From Oreocharis arfaki (Eukaryota > Chordata > Aves > Passeriformes > Paramythiidae): 64,000 nucleotides of DNA. Below the pieces are notes generated by a model. It was not told where the DNA came from and searched no databases. It worked only from the letters and a program-made list of their open reading frames with translations. The translations under genes and the position numbers were made by a program. Shown in pieces: positions 1-12,078 of this stretch; positions within the stretch are counted from its first letter, which is position 1; each line of letters opens with the position of its first letter. The stretch covers positions 578,935 to 642,934 of the forward strand of contig VZRR01010238.1 in NCBI GenBank assembly GCA_013398015.1. The letters are read 5' to 3'.

Positions 1-101
1 GAGGGGGAGCCGGCACCGGCGGTGGGCGATAATGCCGGGGCCGAGATGGCTCTGCTGAGGCTCGTCCGGCCCCGCTCGTCAGCCCCATTGTTGCGGGAAC
101 A
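1..101 (+). other. TCF12: TCF12 non-coding exon 1 (5' UTR), probable
   Basis: This CpG-rich stretch ends at a strong donor, ACA|GTGAGT, with the intron starting at 102. It pairs naturally with the pyrimidine-rich acceptor ending at 461, just before the start-codon exon. The exon carries two upstream ATGs, at 32 and 46. The true 5' end is unknown and may lie outside the window. The assignment is inference from splice signals and position, because no transcript evidence is available here. Confidence 0.55.
32..58 (+). other. short upstream ORF in exon 1
   Basis: ATG at 32 opens a nine-codon frame, stop included (TGA at 56-58), in the presumed 5' UTR. A second ATG at 46 stays open to the proposed exon border. 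After joining 101 to 462 it would continue, in the minus-one frame, across the TCF12 ATG to a TGA at 526-528. Upstream ORFs of this kind commonly lower translation of the main frame. The frames are directly visible, but a role is inference and depends on the transcription start and splice used. Confidence 0.4.
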
Positions 102-461
102 GTGAGTCACTTAATCTCTCGCTAATTCTCCGGACCTCGCCGGGCCGCGGCTGTTTATTTGCTTTCGTTTGCCTGGGGGGGACTTAATTCCTGGCGGCGG
201 CCCTTCTGCGGTGTGACCGTGCCTTGCTCGAGCTTGGGGGAGAAGTGGAATGAGGGAGAAGAGGGAGCCTGAGGAAACTTGAAGAGAGTTGGTTAGTTCA
301 GGGAAGCTGCTGCTGCCGACTCCCTCAGCCCGCCCGGCCAAGCGAGGCTCCCCCGGGAGTCTCCACCCCGCCCCAGGGGTGCAGGTACCAGAGGCCCCTC
401 TTCTCCGGGGGCCGGGTTCGCGCCGTGAAGTGCTGCCTGTGCCTCTCTCCCTGTGCCCTAG
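102..461 (+). other. TCF12: TCF12 intron 1 (360 bp), probable
   Basis: This short GC-rich intron has a GTGAGT donor at 102-107 and a pyrimidine-rich acceptor ending CCCTGTGCCCTAG at 461. It lies wholly inside the CpG island. A TGAGTCA (AP-1-type) heptamer at 103-109 overlaps the donor and is probably coincidental. An alternative reading is that part of this stretch is retained as 5' UTR. Confidence 0.5.
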
Positions 462-487
462 AAAGGTGATCGGAGGAGCGGAGGAAG

Positions 488-562
488 ATGAATTCCCAGC
501 AGCAGAGGATGGCCGCTATAGGAACTGACAAGGAATTGAGCGACTTGCTGGACTTCAGTGCG
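488..562 (+). CDS. TCF12: TCF12 (HEB) coding exon with start codon, residues 1-25
   Basis: This is the first coding exon of TCF12/HEB, a class I bHLH E protein that binds CANNTG E-boxes as a homodimer or with tissue-specific bHLH partners in the nucleus. The 25 codons begin MNSQQQRMAAIGTDKELSDL and end in LDFSA, the conserved N-terminus of E proteins. Residues 17-24 (LSDLLDFS) form the core of activation domain 1, which contacts p300/CBP and ETO-family corepressors. The whole exon probably spans 462-562, with 26 bases of 5' UTR after the acceptor at 460-461. The coding part ends in phase 0 at GCG|GTAGGA. The ATG at 488 is chosen because it gives the conserved start; family members I know have MNPQQQ, so Ser3 is a small difference. 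The family call is secure, and TCF12 fits better than TCF3 or TCF4 by residue pattern. Confidence 0.96.
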
Positions 563-1350
563 GTAGGATATTCTCCGAGGTCCTCTCATGACTTCTCCGT
601 GGTCATGCGAACTGAGGAGCAGGGGCAGCAGCGTGCAGGGCTTGGCTGGGTCTGCCTCAGCCAAGTTGGACACCTGAACTTTGATGTAATGTCTAGACTT
701 CCAGATTTAATACTGTAATACCAGCTGGGTCAATTGGTTTAACTGGTTAAAATCAGGCTGACCCAGTGATGGCATAATCTAATAATTAACGTTGGTTAAG
801 CTGTCGTGTGGCACTGGTACTTTGGCTCTTGGTGGATTTTTTTCTTATTTAAACAAAAGAAAAATTATTGCCCGCAAATAACAGAAGTTATTCATTGATG
901 GTCTTGGCTTAGAAAATTGTAGATATTTTCTGTGTGATACTTTTAACATACTAAAAAGGCTCTTGATTTATAAATATAATAGAAAACTACTGCCTCTTAA
1001 ATGCTGTCTTTATGCGGTGACTTTATACTTGCATATTAGTAAGAAATATAATTTGAGTAAAACAATTTAGGACTTACAACTTTTTGAAATTGTCGTAGTA
1101 GTAGGTGTCCTTTTAATTTTAAGTTGTTTGTGTTCATGGGGAAATGAGGTTTTAGTCCTATTAATAAATTGCAATGAGTACTTCAGCTTATTGGTTTTGT
1201 GTGTCTAAACATGCATCTTGCACTGTTCATTTTCAAGCAGAAAATAGAAGAAAAATTGTTTCCTATTAACCTTTTTTCTGTTTGCATTAATAATTCAGCA
1301 CAGACTTTCAAAGCCAACTAAAACATGTCTTCTTTTTTCTTGTTTTGTAG
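563..1350 (+). other. TCF12: TCF12 intron 2 (788 bp)
   Basis: This intron runs from GTAGGA to a T-rich acceptor, TCTTTTTTCTTGTTTTGTAG. After the CpG island fades at about 640, it is AT-rich with no recognisable gene or repeat. The minus-strand and downstream open frames here are chance ORFs. Confidence 0.85.
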
Positions 1351-1455
<105 letters not shown>

Positions 1456-4400
1456 TAATGGGGTCTTGATGTTTCAGCACAGTCTTCATGTTCTCAAAGT
1501 ATTGTAATCTTTCATTTGTGCATATTCTTATAAGATATTCAGATCAGTTAGAGATGTACTGTTTTGATCTTTATAGCACCTTTTGCTAACTTTAACCATG
1601 GTTCCCCTCTATATATCTTAGACTATTAGTCACAGTACGGCAAAGCGTTGAGCATCTCTAGCCATACTGACATAGAAGTTGTGCATTTTTTTATATTAAA
1701 AATGAATGACTGTGTTGTTTCTGTTTGAGAAAATCAAACCTACCTGTTCAATTGAAGAATTTCCTAGCCCCTGTATGAAAGGAGAAAACTTCTGTAAAAT
1801 GCCAGATAGTTAAATACTCCTGACTCAAGAACATGTCGTTTTTAAATGCAGTACTTAAGGAAAACATGAGTTTAATACAATTTTCTAATATTGTGTAGCT
1901 CTCAAAGATTTGATGAGTAGAATTTTCTCATGTTGAAATTTTATCCATGCATCTGGAAAGCAAGTAACTGTATTTATGTGTTGCATGTGTTTTGTGGCTT
2001 CAGTGTATTATCACGGGGTCCACCTAATAGCTGTGTCAGAGACCTTTAAGCTAAGACTGTAATAGGAAATAAGTGCAATTTTAAAACAGATGCTTTGTAT
2101 TATTCCCTAAAGGGAATATTTATTACTTATTAGAAAAGAGAAACCAAAGTAAGTTTTTGATAAAGTAATTTTTTATGTAAGTTCATCTTGTTTGAGTACA
2201 GTGAAGTGATATTTTTGCTCTTATGGATACAACAAAGTGATGTTTGTGTTTTAGTCAATGAAAATAAATGTTTAGAATGCCAATAGAGAAGTGAAGTAGT
2301 GGCTTGAAGTTTTGCAGTAACATCCCCCTTTGCCTAGTAGCTTCTCAGAGCTGTTGCTTTGAGAGTCCAAATGACACTGCATTTTACTGAAACTTGAGAA
2401 TTTTTGTTTTTAAAAGCATCCTAAAACTTCTCCATTGAGTAATTTTTCAAACTTTCCAGAGACTGTCTCTCCCATTTAATTTAATGACAATATGTAGCAA
2501 GTGTAATTGTTAGATACTTGAAGAAGTCGGTTAGGTTTTCTCCTGAAATAGATGACTGGCTTTCTCTTCCTCTTTGAAAGTGTACATCAAGTTTAAATTA
2601 ATGGCAATAGTAAGACAGCAAATCTGTCTTACAATGTGGTTAATATTTACATTTTTAAAGATGCAAATATTTAAGAGAGTTGTTTCTCTGAAGCTTGTTT
2701 TAAAAGACATTCAGACACCTAAAACCTAATTGTGGGGAGCACAACCTGAGCATCTCATCCCACTTTCTTTGCTCTTCCTGAATGAGTAGAATAATTTTCT
2801 GTTGAATAATAAAGCTTTCATTTTTACTTTAGGTCTTAGAGCACTGCTAAATAATGTGGCATGCCATGTTTGTAGGTAATGCTTCTCTTTCTTTCCTTGG
2901 ATGTCTTCAAAAAAGAGAGAGAGAATGCCAGAATAGTTATTTCTTTAAGAGAATAATTGTGACTCCTTGAATTTCTTTACCAATATGGTGTGTCCTCCCA
3001 TAAGTACCAACCCTGAGCAATACACTGCAACTGTCAAACAAGCTACAACCTCAGCTGAGTTCCCCTTGGCAAGATGGGAGTATATATTTGTGGATTTTCT
3101 TTAAAAACATTTCTAGTTGTAGAGATTTACTGGTTAGTGGGATTATATGCCCTAATTCTGGTAATGTTATGACCTAAGACTTGACCTAGGGGGATTACTC
3201 TGCAGGAGTGAGAGGTGACAAACTTCTTTATTAGTTGTGTTCTGAGACAGTGTTAAGTATTGTAGGAAAACTGTGTCAAGATCAGTGATGAAATACGTCA
3301 TTTAGTTTCTCAGTACTTTGATTTAATTGTGATCTTGCTATTATTTCAAGTGGTTTGTAACTTCTAGGACAAACAATACTTGAAAGCTTTTTTTTTTTAC
3401 TGACTAGAGGTTACTTTTTGAAGAGAAACATGGAAAGAGGATGTATTTTGTCCTTTGAGCTATCTAGGACTGAAAATCACACTATGTGCAGATTCCTAAA
3501 AAGTACTTCTTTTTTTCTTTGGATGTTGTGCTGCCTCTTACAGAGACTTTCAGTGGTTTTGATGGCAATTAGAGAAGTGAAGCTTGCTTTAATATCTTTC
3601 CCGTTAAGCTCCGTTTTATTTTTGTGATATTTTTACAAGCCTTCTAAAGGAAAGTGCTTTCTTTTCTTTAGCTGGAGTAAGACTATGTTCACTGGTTTTT
3701 TATTATAGAGCCTCCTCTTTCTCATTTAAAATAAATACCTGAAAGCACCTCCCCTCCCCCCCAACCTGTCAGTGATTTGAGATTCAGCCTAATGGCCCCC
3801 ATTAAGTAGGTGAAGATCAATTGTATGTCTGCATGGCTCTTAAGACTGTATATTTCTGTGAAATCTGATTTAGAAGGAAGGAATGCTCATGATGCTTTTT
3901 CCTTTCCACCCCCAGTTCCCTAGTTTAAAAGGACAGATTCGTTGCTGTTAAAGAATGGTTAAGTTTTGTTTGTTTTTCAGGTGTGGCTTTGTGAAGTGAA
4001 ATACTGGGGTGTATGTTACTAATTCTGATGTAACAAGCTTGATTTACTATAATTCTGCAATATTTCTGTTGATAATATTTTTAGAATGTGTTGTTGCGTT
4101 GCATGAATAAAACAGCTAATACAACTGATCTGTAATTTGTAAGAAATTGCTGTCATGGATTAACAGATGAACATTGTGTTTTGATTAAAAGATAGCTGGG
4201 GCAGGCTTGTTTTCTACAGGTCAATCAGTTATGAATGAAAGCTACAGATAAAATAAGTGAACTAATCTGATATATCATAGTATATTATGACAGTAAGTTG
4301 TGTAAGCTGCTGATAAAGTCAAATAACTTGGTCAGGCTACTGGTGAAAATAAACATACTGGAAAAGTAACCTGATATGTAAGCCAGTGAGTTAAACCATG

Positions 4401-5211
4401 AAATATTCCTTGTCATACCTGTTGTAATTAATTCTTGTTCAAAACAGAACTTGTCATTCTTTTCTCCTCCAAAACCAACTTATGAAGATAAAGCCATTTC
4501 TGTCTTAGAAACTGTAGTAGACAGTGGCAAAGATCAGAGATTTGTTCTATTCGGCTTTTTAATCGGGCTTTTTTTCAGATTTTATTTAAAATCAAAATTT
4601 TCTGTTGCTACTATGGCTAACAGCAGTGTTCGTGATTTACAGTGACATTTTGGCTTGTTTTGCTTTTGTCTAAGCTACCACACATATGGCAATACAAACT
4701 TGGATAGTTACTGATTTTGCCCAGCACCCTTCATTTATTACAGTAATTCCATTAACTACCAGTCACAATATGCAGGTGCCTGCCATAGGCAATGGTAGTG
4801 CAATTTTCCTATGGTTTTTTGTAGATTTGATCTCAATCTCAGTTTTTTCTGCAAATGAATTTTTTTTAAATCTCAGGTTTGGACCCTAAAATAAATCCCT
4901 TTTTTTCTTTTTTGTCTTTTGTAAAGAAGAGTAAATCCAAGGCAATATTTTTCTGTGGCCTACCATTTTCAATTTAGTAGCTTCTTCGGTGTACTATTAG
5001 CATTATTTATTGTTTTTGCATGTGGCTGTGCACGTGCATCTTTGAGGTCTCAGTCGAAGGGATGAAGTAAGATAATGTGGATGTAGCAGAAAAGAGGGAT
5101 AAAAGTTTAAAGTAAGAGGTACAGTTTAAGAGCTAAGTTGTCAAAATATGACACCTCTCTTGCCTACAAGATTTTTCTGAAGTTCATGAAAAATAAGTAC
5201 ACACATTTGGA

Positions 5212-5251
5212 TGTGTACCCAGACATTCCTTGTGTGTACCCAGACATTCCT
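5212..5251 (+). repeat. tandem duplication, period 21 bp
   Basis: TGTGTACCCAGACATTCCT occurs at 5212-5230 and again at 5233-5251, two perfect 19-bp copies separated by two bases. It is a recent local duplication with no other visible meaning. Confidence 0.85.
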
Positions 5252-6021
5252 CATACAAGCAGAAACTTCTGAATGTATCTGTTTAGGTATCTGTTTGTAT
5301 GGTTTGGTCCCCTTTTATACAAATTCAAGAGACAAGCTGCCCTTTCCACTTCTCTCTTCTAATGTACCGAGTTTGTAAGGGGTGCATTGGATTGGGATAG
5401 GCCACTAATTAGTGGCTTGATGCAAAGACCATTTAAGTTGATAGCCTGCCATTAACCTGAGTGTCCCTAAATTAGGGCCATGTGTCTTGAGAATGGACAC
5501 AATGGCAATTCTTGAGCAGGTCTATTAAGTTACCAAACAATGTTTCCAAAATTTACAAAACCTGTCTTTGTCAATCCTGTAAACTCTTACTTCCTTTTTA
5601 ATTTTTCATCAGCAGTTCCTTGTAAAAGAAACAAAAAAAACCCCCCAAACTAAAAAAAAAAGAAGCTGTGAGAGATACCTGGATGGGCAACAGTTTAGAT
5701 ACTCTGTTCATTGATCTATGCAAGTGCTGAAGAGAAAAGGCACTCTTATTTTGTGTTAGATGCTAGAAATCTGGAGTGGCCTGTTAAACATTAGCTTATG
5801 CAGCAGTGTAGCTTTAAAATTATTTTAAATTTTTTAATATCTAGTTTGTCCTCTAGCTTCATTAAAAGTCAACCAGCAGACCTTGTAACCTGGTATTTCA
5901 TCTTTGGTTCGAGGGGTGCTAAATTCTGTCCTCTTCTGAAGAGCCTTGGGAGAGTTGAAGAAGCCTTGTGCTCAAAAGCAGAAGGGTATCTGTGGCTTCT
6001 TTACCTTCTGTTTTTTTGTAG

Positions 6022-6117
6022 GAGGGACCCATGGCTTACTCTTCAAATGGGCCAAATGCAAGCGAGATCAAGATTTCAGCCTGGATCCCTCACCTGTTGC
6101 ATTTAGAAACCTGAAGG
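6022..6117 (+). other. candidate in-frame cassette exon in the large intron
   Basis: A strong acceptor (pyrimidine run CTTCTGTTTTTTTGTAG, AG at 6020-6021) and a good donor (AAGG|GTGAGG, GT at 6118-6119) bracket 96 bp. The length is a multiple of three. Entered in phase 1, as after exon 3, it is open throughout and leaves in phase 1, as exon 4 needs. It would insert 32 residues beginning GTHGLLFKWAKCKRD and ending FRNLKG. It is locally richer in GC than its surroundings. No E protein I know carries this segment, and decoy exons arise by chance in a 40-kb intron, so this is only a candidate. Confidence 0.25.
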
Positions 6118-8066
6118 GTGAGGCAGAGCCAGTAAATTTGTGGCTCTGCAGCTTGTGTGCTGGCAGCCCGTCTCACTGTTGGAGTCTCCTTTCCTCCTTC
6201 CGTTCCTGGCCTTTGGAAAGATAAATTACCAGGCACTTCATGAAAAGTCTTGAAAATTATAGCATATATTCCTGTGTAATACAGCTTCCATACTACCGTT
6301 TAAAAAAGAGAAGGGGAAAAAATGTTGGACGAGTAGAGAGAACTGACAACCCAGCTTTAAAGCAGTTTTTTGCAAGGTGTTTGTGGTCATATGGATATTG
6401 AGGTTTTGAGGATTGAGGAAAAAAGGATAGTTACTGAAACAGCTCAGTGTTCTGAATCTAGTTTGGTGAGCAGAGAAATAGGTGTTAGTCCATCATTCAT
6501 TGCTGTTGACTTTGGTTTTGAAAGATGATGGTATGAACCTTGTGACAATTGGTCAGAAATTCTTTGCTGTTTCCAAATAGATGATTTGAGAACTTTTAGT
6601 AGTGCTGGCTTGTCTTCTGTTTAGAGATACATTTGACACTGTTAATAAGAGAAACTGACTTTTGCTGTGTTGGCATGTAGAAAGCATCTTTTCAAAACGT
6701 TAATCTTGTGTTTCCATCAACTTTTTCCTTGGGTGAGAGCAGCAGTGTGGTCACTGTTACAGGCACAGCATCCAACCTCCAATCTCCATATAAATGTTAC
6801 TGTTTCGGGAGGCAAGGAAGATCTTTGCAATGTTATTTCTGGATGGCTTCAGAAGATCTGGGATTGCAGTAGTGCCTTGTCCTTTCCTGATGTGGAATTA
6901 CCTTGGATGGGGTACCTTCCACCATCAGCCTCCCCCCAGCCAGTAGCTGTGCTCTGCCAAATGTTTCTGATCTACTGTAAGTGATGAAGAGTATTCAGGT
7001 GCTTTGGAGGGTGGTCTTAAGGGCATGTGGGAAGGAATATGATTTACAATTTTGTATTTATCCAGAAAGCAGTGTTGACAGAAATGTAAGTGCGAGGACT
7101 AAAGGTTTGGATAAAGAGGAAGAAGAGAAGTACGAATGAGATTCTGATGTATTTGTGTGTCCTTTAATGTCAGCAGAACTTGTAATCTCTCCCTGTAAAA
7201 CTTTTATGTCTGCAGCTTTTGCTAAGTTTTAGTGCTTTTTTTGTGTTTATTTGTTTATGGTCTCTTTTTGATCTTCAGCAAAGGAATTTCATGTTAAAAG
7301 CTTGTCATTCATACATGCTTGCCAAAGTTCCCCTTCCCCCCACTTCTTTCCGACTGTCACACAAGGAGGATTTAACCCCTTAGTTGTTTTGCTATCAAGT
7401 TGCTATGACAGCTGTTTGTCTCAGGTGATTCTACTTTATCCATAGCTGAGCCTGCAGACACTATTATATGAATTTCTGTTAATCTGCTCTATACTCTTCT
7501 ATTAACTTGGTAAATGATATTTTCCTGAAATTGCTAAAGGAATAGTGTAATTTTTTCATGGTTGGGCACAGGGTGTATTTGTGAAGAGAATGATGTTTAA
7601 GGCAGTAATATACTGCCATACCACTTAGTGAGACTGAAGTTTCTGGAGACTGTTTTTAAAATGGGAAGCTGCACATAAACTGGAATAGTTTGCTAAACTT
7701 CTTGAACTGACCTCTCTTGCCCATGGAGATGCAGTTAATTTTGTTACTCTAGTGTTGAAGGATTGTTTTTGGGGAAATAGCACTAAGCATTTTCAGAACT
7801 TTAGAAAATTTATTAAAGTACCCACAGAGCCAGATATGATCTATGAGATAGAATAAATAAGTCTTTAATCTTAAATTTACTTTATTTCATGAGATCATTT
7901 ATCAAAACTGAATTTTCAAGTATGAAAATTAGTATTTATTTTTAAGTATGTTCTCTAAAAACCTTGTTTTAGAGCCATCGTCTAGTTTAATGTGTTAGCA
8001 CTTCTTCAGAAAAACAGCAAAACTTGATTTGTTTTGTACGTTCTCCTGTGAGGAGGTCACTAGATT

Positions 8067-8082
8067 TAAATAAATAAATAAA
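8067..8082 (+). repeat. (TAAA)4 microsatellite
   Basis: Four TAAA units form a short simple repeat within AT-rich intron. No function is suggested. Confidence 0.8.
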
Positions 8083-10788
8083 CAAAGAAAGTATTTTCTT
8101 TTGCATATGAATTATTTGGAGATTGTTATTGAATATGCATAACTAGTTTTAAATAGTGTATTCACCTTAATCAGTTTTGGTTATTAAACATTTCAGGAAA
8201 AAGAGGGGGAAAGTATTAGTTCAGTTAGATATTATCATTCTAAGGATAGGAATTTTATTTTTAATACCTGAGGGTTTTTTTCCTGTGTTAAGTTGTAATA
8301 TAATGGCTACTCCTTCACTCTGTGGGTTTTGTTTGCTTTTTGTTTATTTTTAAATTAATTTGAAAATTTAGAAGTCCCCAGTTGTATTGTATGCCTCAGC
8401 CTGATGATTTGGAGGTACTTTGTGGTACTTGATGGACTCTTTAAATACTACAATGCATTACTTACTAGTGGTTGTAGGGGTAAAGTTGTTTGTTTTTTAT
8501 TTTTTTGTGTTACGAGTCTAAGATGAGATAATGATAATTGTTTTTAATGTCTTGAATGAATGCCTTGTTTTTTCATCTGTAAAACAAAACTGTGTTTGTA
8601 AACACAACATTCAAAAACATAAAGGACGTACTTCTTTGGTGAAGATGTTAACTGAATACCAAGAATGATCAGAAAGAGTAGCTTTTGTTATATTTATAAT
8701 ATCTCACTGTTTTCAGAGGATCATCAGGCTAAAAAGTACCCAATCAATCTTCAGGACTTTGTTAGATTCTTGTATACTAGAGATGTGATTTATTAATTTT
8801 TTTAAGAAAGGGCTGGAATTGCTTTAAAATGTATAAACTTCATGTTCTTACCAGTGTAATGCAGAAAAGTCTTGCTTGATCACACCAGAATAATTGTAGC
8901 TGGTGTTTTGAAGTAGTATTTGGAATGAGGGGAGAAAAAGACTTGTCTAAAAGTGTTCACTTTGCAGCCCTGGCAGTAGGGTAATGCTCTCCTTGAATGC
9001 TAGTAAAAACTTACCATAAAACTAAGTAAAGTTTGTCTTGGACAGGCAAGATGTACATTTTGATATTAGGGCTATGGAATTACGTTTAAAAGATGGTTAA
9101 AAGGTGTACATTTTTGTTATGGTAGCAATTATTGCTAAGTGAGAAATAGGTAGATTTTTTTTTTTAACATAGCGCTGATGACTTTTTTTTTTTCCTGAAG
9201 TAAATTCTGTTTATTGCAGTGGACCTGATTTCTTGCTCCTGGTCTTCTACAGAGGTTGCCTGTATTGTTTTTCGTAAGCATGTGATATATTTGTTACACT
9301 TTTCAAGGTTTCTTATTTTTGGTAGCAGATTTTGTTGGCTTTTTGTCTGTGCTAGTTGTGGTTACAGAGATGGTGGTGTCTCCGTGTCTTGCTCAGGTTG
9401 TTAGTTGTGTGGACTTCTAGTAAGAAGTTGAACCACTTGCTTTCTACTTTGCTTTTCATGAACAAAACTGTAGGACACATTTTGTGTTTGCCTTGTCTCT
9501 GGAAGAGATCTTTGCTGTTGCTGAAGCACTGGTAACACAGCAAAACTTATGTTACACTGGGCTGGAGTTTTATACTGAAGTGTGCTCTGAGCCATATTTT
9601 GTGAAAATTGTATTTTAGATGGTGTATTTTTTTTCTCTATATTTAAAAAATACAAAGATGAGTAGGCTGAACTAATTGTTAGAAAAACATACCTAGTTAA
9701 TCAATATCCAAATTTGGCAATTTCTAGTTGTGTACATTTTGCAGGTAAAATGCAAATGAATATCGGACCATAAATGTGCATGTTCTATGTTTTAAATTAA
9801 ACTGAGTTTAAAACACATTTTACCCTTAATTCAGTATAAACAAAAAATCCGAAGGTATTTTTAGTCTTCCGCAGGAGAATGGAAGTCACTGGGTATATTT
9901 TTATTTTTTGTTTACTTGAATGCAAGATGCTATTGTCTTGGTGTTATCCCAAGAGCTGTTGTGGCTACCCTATGAAATGATTAAATCAGACAGCTTTGCT
10001 TGTAGGACAAACATTTTTCATATTGTGGTGTTTTGACCATTTTCAATGCGACACCTATCCCGTTCCAGTTCTTTATGCGGCAACTTCATGAGTCATAATC
10101 CTTGCAAAAGAACACAGCTTAAAATAATCACTGATTGTTTCTTTGCAATTCTATTCACTGCCCATTGCAAATAAATAAGAGCAGGAAATACAATATCATT
10201 TAATCCTTTACTGTTTGCTTTTGACGTGCAAAGCATTCTCTTGTAATAGAGAAGTAATCCATAAGGAGGGTAGCTGCTCTTTCATCTTCCTGAATGCTAA
10301 ATGAAGCCAAGGCTTTTATGAAGAGATGGTGATTTAATGAAGATGACCGAGTTTTGGGGTAATGAAAAGCTTTTGTGTATTTCTAAAAATGATGTCTGGT
10401 GCTTACTACTGTAGAGCTCAAATGGCTGTATTTTGTAGTATGTCTTTGCAAGATTAGTGTTTGTGATGCTTAGATGCAAGGGGATTGAATGGAATGGTAA
10501 TGCAAAAATTTTCCCTTAGCTGGATTTTATAAAACAAATGCACATTTCTGCCAATTTGTGTATAAATGCATGTAATGTCTGGCATGTGTTCTCTGGACTG
10601 TGTAATACTTTTATTTTGTTAACCTTGAAAATATCTCTGATATCATATTCCCTTGCCAGAGGACAGTAATAAGTGCACAAAAAAATGGACCATAAACTTT
10701 GTCAATACTACTTATGACAGGAATATCTGAATTAGATACTTGTGAGTATTTGTAAGATATTGAATTTAAGAGCTCCTCAACTGAGAAA

Positions 10789-10921
10789 AGTCCCCCCAAA
10801 AATACCCAAACAAAACCAAAACAACAGCATGAAAAAATACAAACCAAAAAACCCAATACAAAAGCCAAAACACCTCTCAAAACCCCAAACCCCAATAAAA
10901 CATATGTAGACTAAACCCCCC
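10789..10921 (+). repeat. low-complexity A/C tract nearly without G
   Basis: About 130 bases consist almost entirely of A and C, in blocks such as AAAACCAAAACAAC and CAAAACCCCAAACCCC, ending in a C run at 10915-10921. It reverses the T/G-rich bias of the surrounding intron strand. It may be an expanded, degenerated oligo-A/C tail of a retroposon or a decayed simple repeat. No transposon body was recognised upstream. Confidence 0.6.
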
Positions 10922-12064
10922 GTATTTCTTCCCCTTTCAGTTGTTAATTTTATTAGTTTATTTGAAATATTTTTTCAAGCGATCTGTAATATTACTACTT
11001 GCAAAGCAAGTTAGGTAATGCCTGATACTTCAAAAGGAAGAAGGGAGAGGCTTTAAAGAATGCAAGACTGTATCTTTTCCAGCACATACACCCAACAGTC
11101 TCACCAGGCCTTCAGTAAGTAAGTGCTGTACAGTACAACCAGAAGTAATCTTAAAAGGGGCTAAACTATTTTAGGCATTGTCAGAAACATAGAGAATACA
11201 ACCACGTTAGAGTCTTCATTGCATGCAGGAAAGATATATCTGATCAGCTGGGGTGAATGGACTTAGGTGGGCAACAACAGGCAGGGTTTTGTCTATTTTT
11301 GAAAACTGATGGAATAAAAGTGCAGAAATGGATAAATAACTTAAATTTCCTTCTGGTGCTTTTTAATGGCTGGTACCTATGTAGTAGTATACAAATTCTT
11401 ACAACTGTAAGAGTGATGTGTATGGGATGCTTAAAACTCAGCATGTTTGGTGATTAAATCTCAAGGTGTCAAGGGTGTGCGTCTGTGAATACATTTCTGG
11501 GTACAAGGTGAAGCTTTGTAAGAGATTGTTTGGGGTTTTTTTTGTAGAGTGATGTAGTAAAAACAGAGTTTGTAGCCACGTGTGTCTGTTATACTCATTA
11601 ACATTAACTCATGTATTTCAAGATAGTTGTTGAGTACTGAATAATGGTTTCAATAATTAGCTTCTTGACTATATACTAACCTTTCCCTTTTCCTTTATCC
11701 TCATCCTGTTAGGAGAAATTGGGATCAGAAGAGGGGTAAATACCTGCATGTAGGAGATGGCGTGTAATGCAATTTATATTCTGTTTTAATGATAATATAC
11801 TTTTGGGCCTTTGAATAGCCTAAATTTGTTTAAAAAGGTGAATGATATTTTTTCTCCTAGATGCAGCAGTTTATAGGCAGGGAACCTGAGTGCCCTGTGA
11901 ACCATCATAAACCCCCCCTGCTTTGTACCCTTCGTTTCTGCAAGTGCTAACTGGCATGTGTATGACAGAGCGACTTGTGCTGCCGCGAGCACTCAGTCGG
12001 AGTTTGGCCATCTCTCCTGAGTGTGTCACAGGTTGTCTCTGAATTGGATCCTGGAGAACATGCT

Positions 12065-12078
12065 GTTGCCATAGCAAT
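12065..12078 (+). promoter_or_regulatory. RFX X-box-like palindrome
   Basis: GTTGCCATAGCAAT is one base from the canonical RFX-factor X-box (GTTGCCATAGCAAC type), with both half-sites present around a two-base centre. It lies in a stretch (about 11990-12150) of higher GC than its neighbours. The motif is seen directly; binding and any enhancer role are inference. Confidence 0.35.

Larger units (their letters stand above)
1..640. promoter_or_regulatory. TCF12: CpG island at the TCF12 5' end
   Basis: The first ~640 bases are GC-rich and full of CpG dinucleotides, unlike the strongly CpG-depleted AT-rich DNA that follows from about position 700. The island covers the proposed non-coding exon 1, the short first intron and the start-codon exon. 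This is the usual setting of a broadly expressed vertebrate transcription-factor gene. No TATA box is visible. The transcription start cannot be placed from sequence alone and may lie upstream of the window, so the core promoter may be only partly present. Confidence 0.8.

Noticed and set aside
10611..10895. Minus-strand frame with hydrophobic residues resembling a membrane protein
   Set aside because: The hydrophobic run is the translation of the A/C low-complexity tract (GTTTT-type codons on the minus strand).
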